This document shows, piece by piece, positions 15,493 through 23,878 of a stretch of DNA of 26,585 bases. Source of the stretch: CAZIKF01 sp964539825 (GTDB taxonomy: Bacteria > Muiribacteriota > UBA6191). The position numbers and the translations under genes were made by a program. The notes beneath the pieces were generated by a model. That model made no database searches. It was not told the DNA's origin and saw only the letters and a program-made list of their open reading frames with translations. The stretch spans positions 1 to 26,585 of the forward strand of contig CAZIKF010000053.1 of the NCBI GenBank assembly GCA_964539825.1, in the 5' to 3' direction. The first letter of the stretch is position 1, and each line of letters starts with the position of its first letter.

Positions 15493-16224
15493 TTAAACTT
15501 TTTGGACCAGGAGCCCTGGCATTGAAGTGGGAATTTGGGACACAACCACCCCCTCGTGATTGATCAGAGCAGTTGGTCCATAGGATATCCGATCATCCCA
15601 TTTACCGGTAACATCAGAGGAAATCAACCAACTCTGCGCCTCTCTGGCCCGTATGGCACGAATTTCATTATGTTTGAACCTCCATTTTTCAGCATTTTCA
15701 AGACCCATCATGTTGTTGCAGGGACATACTAGTAAATCGATACCCTGGCTGGTGAATGCCTGCGTACTTTCAGGAAAGTTCAAGTCATTGCAGATGTTGA
15801 TGCCAAATTTCAGACCATCAGTTTCAAAAATGGGAAAGTCATGGCCTGGGTCAAAAATGCCATGTTCTCCCCCATATAGCTTGACCTTGCGATAGGTGCC
15901 AATCAACTCCCCTTCTCTTAGAACAATCGCGGTATTGAAGACTCTAGAACTTTCAATCTCAATGAGGCCAATGACCAACACAGGTCGAATCCCACTGACC
16001 TGATCAAGAATTCTTTCAAATCTATGCGATGAGAGATTGAGAGCAAGCTCACGAGTTCTTGGACCAATCACATAACCCTGAAGATAGCACTCCGGAAAGC
16101 AGACCAGCTTCGCCCCAAGATCATCGGCCCGCCGAGCATAGTTGATAATCAGGTCAAGTGAGTATTCAAGGTTTTCATGAACATAAGGCATCTGACAGGA
16201 AGCAATCGTTACATCCATAATCAT
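15493..16224 (-). CDS. Nitrilase-superfamily carbon-nitrogen hydrolase
   Basis: A 243-residue cytosolic amidohydrolase. The Glu-Lys-Cys triad of the family is visible: Glu45 in CFPECYLQGY, Lys113 in GTYRKVKLYGGE, and Cys145 in GINICNDLNFPE, with the supporting Glu120. The length is on the short side but covers the whole fold. The subfamily, and so the substrate (an amide, carbamoyl or nitrile compound), cannot be named. A second in-frame ATG at 16218 with GAG 7 bases upstream is an equally possible start. It converges on the second cyclase gene, with 9 bases between the stops and no terminator visible in the gap. Confidence 0.85.
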   Translation of the reverse strand: MIMDVTIASCQMPYVHENLEYSLDLIINYARRADDLGAKLVCFPECYLQGYVIGPRTRELALNLSSHRFERILDQVSGIRPVLVIGLIEIESSRVFNTAIVLREGELIGTYRKVKLYGGEHGIFDPGHDFPIFETDGLKFGINICNDLNFPESTQAFTSQGIDLLVCPCNNMMGLENAEKWRFKHNEIRAIRAREAQSWLISSDVTGKWDDRISYGPTALINHEGVVVSQIPTSMPGLLVQKV

Positions 16225-16434
16225 CTCGATCTTTTAGATTTCCCGTAGTCTGTTTATTAAAGTTCGTTAAAGGGAACGATCCAACCCTGAATTTCCTCGG
16301 ACTCAAACACAGAGGGAAGAAAATGCGGGGCATCCTCTCTGGTTTTTTGTGAAGAAAGGGTACTTGTGTTGTATTCTAAGAGTCTATCTGAGAATTGAGT
16401 TTGTAACGAGATTGAACGAAAAATACAGGATCAA

Positions 16435-16526
16435 GGCGGAGGCAATAAAGTCGCCGAAGGTGTGCTTGAAGCACATTGATAGCGATTTTCCTGGTGACAA
16501 CACCGAGCCTGCTTTTTGCAGCCGGT
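16435..16526. other. Cluster of small hairpins in a 357-bp gene-free stretch
   Basis: The stretch 16225-16581 between the divergent nitrilase and helical-repeat genes has no convincing gene. Within it lie closely spaced dyads: GGCG/CGCC (16435-16438, 16452-16455), a 15-base near-palindrome TGTGCTT G AAGCACA (16461-16475), GGTG ACAA CACC (16493-16504), and a composite stem in which ACCG (16502-16505) pairs with CGGT (16523-16526) around CTGC TTTTT GCAG (16509-16521). The arrangement suggests a structured RNA, a folded leader of the downstream gene, or a dispersed palindromic repeat. Only one copy is in the window, so these cannot be told apart. Confidence 0.4.
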
Positions 16527-16581
16527 CGCAGTAAAAGGCAATTCTCCGACAGAGTTAGGTTCAAAGAATTTGGAGTTGATC

Positions 16582-17406
16582 ATGAAAGCATCGTATCAAG
16601 ATTTCATCAATGAGTGCTGGTCCAATCATGACAAGGAATCTAACCTGGTAGCAAATAATCTGATAAGTAATTTGGACCTGATTGAAACCACTGAACAAAT
16701 CCCCGGGTACGTTTCACTTGTCACCCATACCTTTGGGGGCCACCTTGGAAAGTGGAGTGAAGCAATAGAATTGCTTAAGAATATCTGCGAGCTCAAAGCC
16801 TTTAAAAATAACCAGGCTGTGTATAGGGGGCTTGCGACGATGAGCTACTGCCTTGACGATGAAAATGAGTTCAATAAGTACGTAGAGCTCTCAACTCAAG
16901 AAGGCCGCAACGTGAAGATTTATGCTGTTGCAGCCACTGAACTTATTGGGCAAGGTGATTTTATGAAGGCCACCATGGCCTTTAACAAAGCACTAGCCCA
17001 CGCACCTGAGAATATGGAAAAAGATAATCCCTGTGCCTCTGCAATAGCAATTAGCGGAAACAACCTGGCTTGTGAACTAGAAGAGAAGCCCAATAGAAGC
17101 GATAGTGAAGTAGAACTGATGCTCATCGCGGCCAAAGCCGCAAGAAAATACTGGGAAATAGCCGGCGGATGGACTGAGGTAGAGAGAGCGGAATATCGGT
17201 TGGCGATGAGCTACCTTCAAGCCAATGATCCATTCAGCGCATTGGAACATGCCAGACTCTGTGAGTCGATTTGCAAAGAAAACAATGCAAATCCTTTTGA
17301 GAGCTTCTTCGCCTATGAAGCACTCACGAAGGTAAATAGGGCATTGTGCAAAGAGTTTAAGTCAAAGGTTAAGCCAGAATTCCAAAGTTACTGCGCTATA
17401 CCTTAA
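16582..17406 (+). CDS. Hypothetical helical-repeat (TPR-like) protein
   Basis: A 274-residue soluble protein I do not recognise as a named family. It is almost wholly helical, with Ala-, Leu- and Glu-rich pairs of helices, for example YRGLATMSYCLDDENEFNKY, LIGQGDFMKATMAFNKALAH and AEYRLAMSYLQANDPFSALE; the last two follow the spacing of tetratricopeptide repeats. There is no signal peptide or membrane segment. The start at 16582 has GGAG 8 bases upstream; a longer in-frame start at 16516 has no ribosome site and reads through the hairpin-flanking stretch. Such repeats usually serve protein-protein contacts. It is followed after 87 bases by the exported 750-residue protein. A dyad, GGTCC CTG GGACC (17434-17446), lies in that gap. 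Confidence 0.65.
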   Translation: MKASYQDFINECWSNHDKESNLVANNLISNLDLIETTEQIPGYVSLVTHTFGGHLGKWSEAIELLKNICELKAFKNNQAVYRGLATMSYCLDDENEFNKYVELSTQEGRNVKIYAVAATELIGQGDFMKATMAFNKALAHAPENMEKDNPCASAIAISGNNLACELEEKPNRSDSEVELMLIAAKAARKYWEIAGGWTEVERAEYRLAMSYLQANDPFSALEHARLCESICKENNANPFESFFAYEALTKVNRALCKEFKSKVKPEFQSYCAIP

Positions 17407-17493
17407 TGCGAGCAGCTCTAATTGCCAGCTTGAGGTCCCTGGGACCCCTGGGAGCCTCTCGGACTCCACTTAAGTCTTTAGGAGAATTGATCC

Positions 17494-19746
17494 GTGGTTA
17501 GAGTTTTGTTGATAATTTTTCTGCTTTTAAGCTCTGCTTGGGCGCAGGTGGACCTGGGTACCCTTAGAAGTTCCCTTGAAAAACCAGTTTCCCGAACCAT
17601 CCTTCGCGCAGTAACCATCTCACTTCAGGAATTAGGGGAAAGGAAATTAGCCCGGTGGCTATCTGGAATTGAACCGCCTTCGGGACTGGTGGGGAGTTCC
17701 TTGGATCAGCTGGAACGTTCCCTGATACATCATGTTTTTACCCAAATGGAAAGGCAGGGGCTAGCTGCTGCAAAGGCCAAAATGAAATTGGCCTTTGCGG
17801 ATACAGATCAATACCTTGGATTGGATCAAAGGTTATTGATCAATCGGGGCTTTATGGTTTCACAAGGGAAGTCAGAAGCAGGGAGTATCTCATTGGATCC
17901 AGCACTGGAAGACCTGAGCTCCGACGTCATGGCGGTTTCCTGGACAGGGGTTGACCGATATGTTGATTCCCGCCTGGGTCCGATAACAGGCTTACTCTCG
18001 GTCTTGAATAGAGATGATCGACTGATTCTGACCAACCTTAGTTTTGAGGAATTTGGCCGCATTCTGCCTCCGGGTTCAAGGCTGGTAAGGCTAGACCTTC
18101 CCCTTGCTTCCTATGGAAAGAGCGTCTGGATGTCCACAGGGAAGGGTAGCTCCAGAACCCTGATCCTGGCTGATTTTGACTCTCGTTCATACCTTATCCA
18201 TTTTGGCCTGATGTCGATGCGTTACGCGCGGATGCACGGTTTAGGGCTCAAGGTCCTCACAGCCCTGGATCAGAGTAAATTCCAGTCTTCAGCTCTTCAA
18301 TTGGTCAAATTCGCAAAGACAAATCCAAACTGTTTCGAAAACCTCGATGGTCTAATCATTGGCTATAGCGCTGGTTTCTTAAAACGTTGGAAGCCATGGA
18401 TTACAAAGACCGCTTCAGAGACCGGGCAGGGTGGTGAATTATGGCGTGTGAGCCGGTTTAAACTTCCGGGGGGTAAGAGGGTTGCTGTTCTGGGAGGTGA
18501 TGTGGACTTTCACGGTGAACGTTTGGCGGCCCAACTGGAACACCTGGTATCAGAGTTTCCCATTAAAAATGTGTTTTTTGGGGGTTCAGGCGGTTCCCTG
18601 GTGCCCGCCAAACCCTATAGCTTGAGCATTCCGGGGAAGTTAGTAGATTCATCCAGGGAATGCATGGCAACAAATCTCTTAGATGGATCCGGCCGACCCA
18701 CGATCCATGCCAGCGTGGACAGCCCCCTGGTGGAATCCCCGCTCTGGCTCATTCAGAAGAGATTGATGGGAGTGGAGACGGTAGATATGGAACTGGGACG
18801 CCTGTCCTGCCTGAAGTCAAAATATGGAGTCAACGTGGGGGCGGCAATTCTGGTTACTGACTACCCCATTCCCTATGGCAGCATTGACCTGGAGCTTGGC
18901 CGTCAGAATTTCGGTGCTAAAAAACTCGCAAAGAACCAGTTTGTTTCACTTGTGGAGTCCTATCTTCGTTCTTCAAAAAAGAGTTACTATCATCTGATTG
19001 AGGAAGATGCCAGGCAGTCACTACTGGAAATTAGCCAGCAAAACCTGGTAAGACTTCGAAACAGTCAGCCGCCAACCAATCTCAGAGAGGCAAAGATCCT
19101 CTTAAGATTAAATCAGAAAAAGCCCAGGGTGTTTATAAGGATGTCACTTGGCAGGTTGTACCATGGACTGAAAAACGGAGCGGTTTACTCCACTGCGCTA
19201 GTGAAAGCCCTTGGATTTCCCGTCAAACCCTTCACTCCTGAACTGGAACACAAGGTGTTTGGAGCCTGGGATTACATATTTGCCGAATATAGTACGGGGG
19301 TTGGCTGGCGACGTTATGGGGACGTGGTTGTCTTTTTGAAGGAGAGCGGTGTTCTACCCAGATCTTTTGCTACCAAGGCCTCAGGCTACCGGCTGACCAA
19401 GAGCCAACAAAGCCTACCTCCAAAAGCTCAAAGAAAATCCTTTACCAAGGAGGTGTTTGCTCCCGGGCATTATCGTGAAGCAGTAGATCTCATGTCACTG
19501 GCGCGTCAGCGAAAAATTGACTATCACTCCAAACAGGAAAGCCTCGCAGAACCTTCGGATCAAAGGTTGGCGGCCGAAAAGGAATTGGACCTGATGTACA
19601 TGGAACTGAAATTTCGCGATTACATCTTGATCGATGATTTCCACTCGGTCTGGATTCCCCATGAAACCGAGACTGAAATCATTGAGATGCTGGAATCCCA
19701 CGGAGTGTTTTACAAACTTTATAACCCAGCAGACTATCCTGAGTGA
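17494..19746 (+). CDS. Exported protein with nucleoside phosphorylase-like motifs
   Basis: A 750-residue protein with a clear signal peptide (VRVLLIIFLLLSSAWA, cleavage likely after residue 17) and no later membrane helix, so periplasmic or outer surface. I do not recognise the full-length family. The central part (about residues 300-470) has features reminiscent of the purine nucleoside phosphorylase fold: a VFFGGSGGSLVPAKPYS segment (360-376) like the glycine-rich GxxGG loop, and VETVDMELGRL (around 430) like the family's VDMESAA element, followed by a hydrophobic strand ending in Thr-Asp. This assignment is weak. The C-terminal 250 residues are basic and helical without known motifs. The start is GTG with AGGAG 9 bases upstream. 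It stands 87 bases after the helical-repeat gene in the same direction. Confidence 0.6.
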   Translation: MVRVLLIIFLLLSSAWAQVDLGTLRSSLEKPVSRTILRAVTISLQELGERKLARWLSGIEPPSGLVGSSLDQLERSLIHHVFTQMERQGLAAAKAKMKLAFADTDQYLGLDQRLLINRGFMVSQGKSEAGSISLDPALEDLSSDVMAVSWTGVDRYVDSRLGPITGLLSVLNRDDRLILTNLSFEEFGRILPPGSRLVRLDLPLASYGKSVWMSTGKGSSRTLILADFDSRSYLIHFGLMSMRYARMHGLGLKVLTALDQSKFQSSALQLVKFAKTNPNCFENLDGLIIGYSAGFLKRWKPWITKTASETGQGGELWRVSRFKLPGGKRVAVLGGDVDFHGERLAAQLEHLVSEFPIKNVFFGGSGGSLVPAKPYSLSIPGKLVDSSRECMATNLLDGSGRPTIHASVDSPLVESPLWLIQKRLMGVETVDMELGRLSCLKSKYGVNVGAAILVTDYPIPYGSIDLELGRQNFGAKKLAKNQFVSLVESYLRSSKKSYYHLIEEDARQSLLEISQQNLVRLRNSQPPTNLREAKILLRLNQKKPRVFIRMSLGRLYHGLKNGAVYSTALVKALGFPVKPFTPELEHKVFGAWDYIFAEYSTGVGWRRYGDVVVFLKESGVLPRSFATKASGYRLTKSQQSLPPKAQRKSFTKEVFAPGHYREAVDLMSLARQRKIDYHSKQESLAEPSDQRLAAEKELDLMYMELKFRDYILIDDFHSVWIPHETETEIIEMLESHGVFYKLYNPADYPE

Positions 19747-19834
19747 GGCGCACGGGAGAGAAGGAAATCATGATAAAATCATCGCCACTCCCCTGCAATC
19801 CGGGAGTAAAATCAATGCTTTGAAGGGAGCGTTT

Positions 19835-20041
19835 ATGTCTTTAGCGAAACTAGAATGCGTACAGTATGGAAACTATTATGTGAACCCCGATCACGTTACC
19901 TTTATTAGCTGCGGCGAACAGGTCACGACGGAGAATGGTTCCTCAGGAACCGAAATCTTCATCCATTTTGGGGGTGGTAAAGAATCAGCGATGATAATGG
20001 TAAGCAGCGTTGAGGACGCTATCAACGCTCTAAACCAGTAA
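19835..20041 (+). CDS. Small 68-residue protein
   Basis: A short protein with a strong ribosome site (AAGGGAG, 6 bases before the ATG), which supports the start. Alternating hydrophobic residues predict four to five beta strands (YYVNPDHVTFISC, TEIFIHFGGG, SAMIMVSS) and a terminal helix (VEDAINALNQ). The layout resembles small FlbD-like proteins, but the resemblance is too weak to name it. The 88-base gap after the 750-residue protein holds two dyads: ATGAT AAA ATCAT (19770-19782) and ACTCCC/GGGAGT (19787-19792, 19802-19807), possibly a control site. The remnant of a binding protein gene follows 4 bases after its stop. Confidence 0.68.
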   Translation: MSLAKLECVQYGNYYVNPDHVTFISCGEQVTTENGSSGTEIFIHFGGGKESAMIMVSSVEDAINALNQ

Positions 20042-20045
20042 GACT

Positions 20046-20277
20046 ATGACCCATCGAATCGTTTCTCTGGATGTATCTCCTTTCCGATACCCCAGGGTGG
20101 AAGGAAATTACCGCCGTGAGAAACGGAGATGTTTACATCCTCGACGGGAACCAGTATTTCAATCGTCCAGGTCCAAGGGTGGCTGAATCTCTTGAGATCT
20201 TCGCCGAGATTTTTCACCCGGAAGTCTGTAATTTTGGATATGAGGGAGCCGGCTGGAAGCGATACCAGGAAGATTAG
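20046..20277 (+). pseudogene. Internally deleted BtuF-like ABC binding protein remnant
   Basis: Two pieces of a cobalamin-type ABC transporter periplasmic binding protein meet here. The first, ATG at 20046, reads MTHRIVSL, the usual beginning of these proteins. After about 8 codons homology stops. The second, in another frame from about 20071, reads LLSDTPGWKEITAVRNGDVY, then ILDGNQYFNRPGPRVAESLE and IFAEIFHPE, which is the family C-terminus. Normal members are about 250-300 residues, so roughly 200 codons are missing. The 68-codon second piece has an ATG but no ribosome site. No transporter permease or ATPase is nearby. Its last four bases overlap the end of the converging kinase gene. Confidence 0.7.
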
Positions 20278-23200
20278 AGCTCTTGAAGGGTTTCTATCAT
20301 CTTGTAAAGTGGGGAAGGACGCAGTGGTTTATGTAAGACGAATCCAATTCCCTTACTCACGAAATCCTCCAGGCTGCCGTCTGTACACCCACCTGTGACC
20401 AGTACAAACCGCCGCGCGAGTTCAGAATTCTCCCCAATAAGATACTCAAAGAGTTCCGTCCCCTTTTCCTCTCCCAGGTTTAAATCGCACAGAATTCCAA
20501 GAAAATTACTTCTCTCGAGTAAGATTTGCTTACCCTCCGTAACCGATGCCACCGCTAAAACACTGAATCCTCTTAATTCCAAAAGTCGTTTGATCAGGTT
20601 GCGTACCGAGGACTGATCTTCAACCAGCAGAATAGATTGTCCATCGCTCCCTTCACTGGATTTGGATGAATCTATCTCTCTTGAATTCAAAGGAGCTTTC
20701 GGGACCAATGTCCCTGAGTTAGTATTGGCCGTCTTAGCATTACTTATTGGTTTGATTCGGGGTCGAAAATTCACTGAACTTCTGGATAACTCAATACACT
20801 CTTTAAGTCTTCTCAGGAGACTTTGCGGGGTATATGGTTTCCACACAACCGGTATTCTCGACTCTTCAAGATGTTCACTATCTTCTGTGAATCCAGTCGT
20901 GAGTAAAATTGGAAGCGAGTCGTTTCTTTTACGAACCCAGTTCGCGAATTGAAAACCATTTCCCAGCGGCATGTTAATATCAGTGAAAATCGCCTCAATC
21001 TCATGCTCATGTTTTTCAAATAGTTCCAGGGCTTCGGATCCATCTTTCGCCAGAACTATCGTATATCCATATTCCTCCAGGATTCGCTTCGCCAATCGCT
21101 GAAGACCAGGCTCATCCTCAACTACAAGAACAACTTCATCGCCAGCGTAGTAATTAAGGTTTTGATCTTGCTCTGATTGATAGTTAACCGCGCTATCGAG
21201 ACAAAGAGGTAAAGAAACAAAGAATGTACTCCCTTCACCCAATCTACTTTCCACAGTAATATTTCCTCCAAGCCCCTGAACCACTCCAAAACAAGTTGAA
21301 AGCCCCATCCCTGTGCCCTTCTCCAGAGCCTTGGTCGTAAAGAAAGGTTCAAAAATCTTGGCCATAGTTGCTTCATCCATCCCTGTTCCCGAATCAGAAA
21401 CGCTGACAACCACAGAAGAATCCCCAACTTCCCCATCTTGAGAAGAAGATTCCTCAATCATTACTTTGATTTCAATTTTGCCGCCTCCTGGCATAGCGTC
21501 TCGAGCGTTCACACATAAATTTAAAATCAATTGTTCAATCTGGATCGGATCTGCCTTGACCGTAGCAGCTTGCTTATAGGGGACCACCTTTATCTCAATA
21601 TGGGTTCCGAAGGTTCTCTTCAACATGCTCATTACCTGATAAATGACTTCATTCAAATCCAAAGTCTGAAGTTCCAGGGGCTGTTGTCTGGCAAAGGTCA
21701 AAAGCTGCCTGGTCAGCCGTGCCGCCATCTCCCCGGCGTTTAGAACCTCTTTCATGTCAGATTTGGCAGAACTCTCTGGAGGCAGGGAATCATGGACGAA
21801 TCCTCCGTAGCTTAAAATGGAGGTCAACAGGTTGTTGAAGTCATGAGCGATCCCGCCAGCTAACTGGCCTAAGGACTTCATCTTCTCGGTCTGGTTTAGC
21901 TGGTCTTTTAGCCTGCGGCCCTCGGTAATGTCCTCACAAACCCCGATGGTTTTCGTTGGCTGCCCATCTTCATCAAGTAGGACTCTTCCCCGATTGGAAA
22001 ACCAGCGGGTTTCTCCCCTTACGGGCTTTCGATATACGATTTCCCAGGAGGACTTCTTCCCTCCAGTAACTGCGGCGAGCGTTTCCAGTACCTTTGGCTT
22101 GTCCCGAGTGTCAATGCTTTCAAACCAAATACCGGAAGACAGGTAATCAGACTCTTCAATTCCCATAATCTGCTTTAAATTTGGACTGACCCATTCCATT
22201 GCATAAGAAACACCCTGGGGAGTCTGCCTTGACTCTCCTGAATAAACCACCAATGGAAAGTGCTCCGTGACAACGCTGAAACGATTCTCAAGTTGTTGAA
22301 TCTTCTGATCTTTTCTCACCCTCTCCGATATATCTCGAAAGGCGAGGACATGTTCACCTATGCCTTCTTCTTCACTAAATCGATACACCGTCAAATCCAC
22401 AGGTATGATTTCCCCCTCTCTATTCCTGATGGAATGTCCATACAATTCCATTCCTGGAGTACCAAGAAGCGAGGTCTGTATTTTCTGCCAGGTCTGCAAC
22501 GGTAGAAAATTTTCTATCTTCGAGGTCAATAGCTGATCCATGGAAATATTAAGAAGATGGATCGCTCGCCGATTTGCATCAAGAATCTCACCTGAATTCT
22601 GGAAATAAAGAAGTCCTTCTTTGGTCAATTCTGATAATCTTTGGAATCGTCTTTTACTCTCAATCACCTGCTGGGAACTAAGAGTTTCTTTCGTCACATC
22701 TACATACACCAATAGGCCTTGTGTCTCCTCATTTGAGAGATTATAAGGAGAAGCGGTTACCAGTAAGTAACGAAGCACTCCTCCTGGAAGTAGATATTTA
22801 ACTTTGAACTGTTCTACTGTGGCTAATTCATAAACAGGCTTGAGTGACTCTTTGAAATACTCGCGATCTCCCGGGTAAACCAGATCAAAGATAGAGGAGC
22901 CTACAGGATCATCCTCCATTCCCTGATCGGCCTGGTTCTCGTATAGAATCGTACCCAATTGATCAACCCTGTGAATCATCATGGGGGCGGAATTCATCAC
23001 TGTTCGCAGTTCATGTTCCCGCTTTTCAAGCTCTATTTGGACTGTTTTACGATCCGTGATACAAATATGGGAGACCGCCAGATATACCCTCTCTTCCAGG
23101 ATAAATTTTGTAATTCTAATCAGATACCAATCGTGGACTGTACAGCCTTGATGAAGATATTCAATGGACTCCTCATCCGCTCCATCTTCAAGACAGATAT

Positions 23201-23876
23201 TCATTAAATCTTCAATTACTGTAGCATCCTCCAGTTTGAAAAATAGCTCAGCGGAGATGTAATGCTGTCCAAAGCCGTAGTTCTCAAGCCCGGGGTTATT
23301 ATGATCGCAAAACTCTTTCCAGGCGCAGTTGACTTTGATAATCCTCTTTCCTGAATCCAGAATAACTATTAAATTACTAAGCGAATCCAGAATATGTGTC
23401 AAAAAAACTTCATTCTTGACCAACTCCAAACTCTTTACCTCTATAAGATCTTGAAGACCCAGGGCATATTCACGAAGTTCATCCGCCTGTCTTTTCAAAA
23501 GCAATTGAGTTTTTACGCGAGCAGTCAAAATATGAGGATTGATGGGCTTGGTCACATAATCTACAGCCCCGAGCTCAAAACCTTGTTGCTCATCTTCAAC
23601 TTCCACTCTGGCGGTCACAAAAATCACGGGAATATTCTGGGTGCCTGGCTCGGATTTAAGCCTTTGGCAAACCTCGTAACCACTCATCCCCGGCATCATG
23701 ACATCCAGTAGAATCAAATCGGGCTTTCGCTTACCTGAGGCAATTTCAATTGCGGTCTCACCATCGCGCGAAGCGAGAACCGAGTAATCCGACTTGAGTA
23801 TTTCGCGAAGTACGGCGAGGTTTTCAGCCACATCATCCACGATCAAAATCGTCGGCTTTAGGGATGGCGGATTCAT
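20274..23876 (-). CDS. Cytosolic hybrid histidine kinase, REC-PAS-kinase-REC-REC
   Basis: A 1200-residue soluble signalling protein with no membrane segment. Order: receiver domain (8-125) with Asp14-Asp15 and phospho-acceptor Asp58 in LILLDVMMPG; a helix; about four PAS sensor modules (roughly 150-660); a dimerisation/phosphoacceptor domain with His678 in AGGIAHDFNNLL; an ATPase domain with N-box LILNLCVNARDAM and G-boxes SDSGTGMD and GTGMGLSTC; a second receiver with Asp966 (FTDINMP); and a third receiver with Asp1131 (LCDLNLG). All key residues look intact. The N-terminal receiver suggests input from another kinase, and the start lies 2 bases after the stop of the upstream membrane kinase, with AAGGAG as ribosome site. 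A relay from that kinase is plausible. No output domain or cognate regulator is in the window. Confidence 0.92.
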   Translation of the reverse strand: MNPPSLKPTILIVDDVAENLAVLREILKSDYSVLASRDGETAIEIASGKRKPDLILLDVMMPGMSGYEVCQRLKSEPGTQNIPVIFVTARVEVEDEQQGFELGAVDYVTKPINPHILTARVKTQLLLKRQADELREYALGLQDLIEVKSLELVKNEVFLTHILDSLSNLIVILDSGKRIIKVNCAWKEFCDHNNPGLENYGFGQHYISAELFFKLEDATVIEDLMNICLEDGADEESIEYLHQGCTVHDWYLIRITKFILEERVYLAVSHICITDRKTVQIELEKREHELRTVMNSAPMMIHRVDQLGTILYENQADQGMEDDPVGSSIFDLVYPGDREYFKESLKPVYELATVEQFKVKYLLPGGVLRYLLVTASPYNLSNEETQGLLVYVDVTKETLSSQQVIESKRRFQRLSELTKEGLLYFQNSGEILDANRRAIHLLNISMDQLLTSKIENFLPLQTWQKIQTSLLGTPGMELYGHSIRNREGEIIPVDLTVYRFSEEEGIGEHVLAFRDISERVRKDQKIQQLENRFSVVTEHFPLVVYSGESRQTPQGVSYAMEWVSPNLKQIMGIEESDYLSSGIWFESIDTRDKPKVLETLAAVTGGKKSSWEIVYRKPVRGETRWFSNRGRVLLDEDGQPTKTIGVCEDITEGRRLKDQLNQTEKMKSLGQLAGGIAHDFNNLLTSILSYGGFVHDSLPPESSAKSDMKEVLNAGEMAARLTRQLLTFARQQPLELQTLDLNEVIYQVMSMLKRTFGTHIEIKVVPYKQAATVKADPIQIEQLILNLCVNARDAMPGGGKIEIKVMIEESSSQDGEVGDSSVVVSVSDSGTGMDEATMAKIFEPFFTTKALEKGTGMGLSTCFGVVQGLGGNITVESRLGEGSTFFVSLPLCLDSAVNYQSEQDQNLNYYAGDEVVLVVEDEPGLQRLAKRILEEYGYTIVLAKDGSEALELFEKHEHEIEAIFTDINMPLGNGFQFANWVRKRNDSLPILLTTGFTEDSEHLEESRIPVVWKPYTPQSLLRRLKECIELSRSSVNFRPRIKPISNAKTANTNSGTLVPKAPLNSREIDSSKSSEGSDGQSILLVEDQSSVRNLIKRLLELRGFSVLAVASVTEGKQILLERSNFLGILCDLNLGEEKGTELFEYLIGENSELARRFVLVTGGCTDGSLEDFVSKGIGFVLHKPLRPSPLYKMIETLQEL

Positions 23877-23878
23877 TT

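Noticed and set aside
16349..16534. A 61-codon plus-strand frame in the gene-free stretch
   Set aside because: GTG start without a proper ribosome site, odd composition, and it crosses the hairpin cluster; better explained as non-coding.
17434..17446. GGTCC CTG GGACC dyad as a terminator
   Set aside because: The stem is only 5 bp with a 3-base loop and no T run follows; kept only as a remark.
20071..20277. Intact 68-residue gene for a small vitamin B12-binding protein
   Set aside because: The sequence matches only the C-terminal part of a much larger protein, has no signal peptide or ribosome site, and the true N-terminus is found just upstream in another frame.
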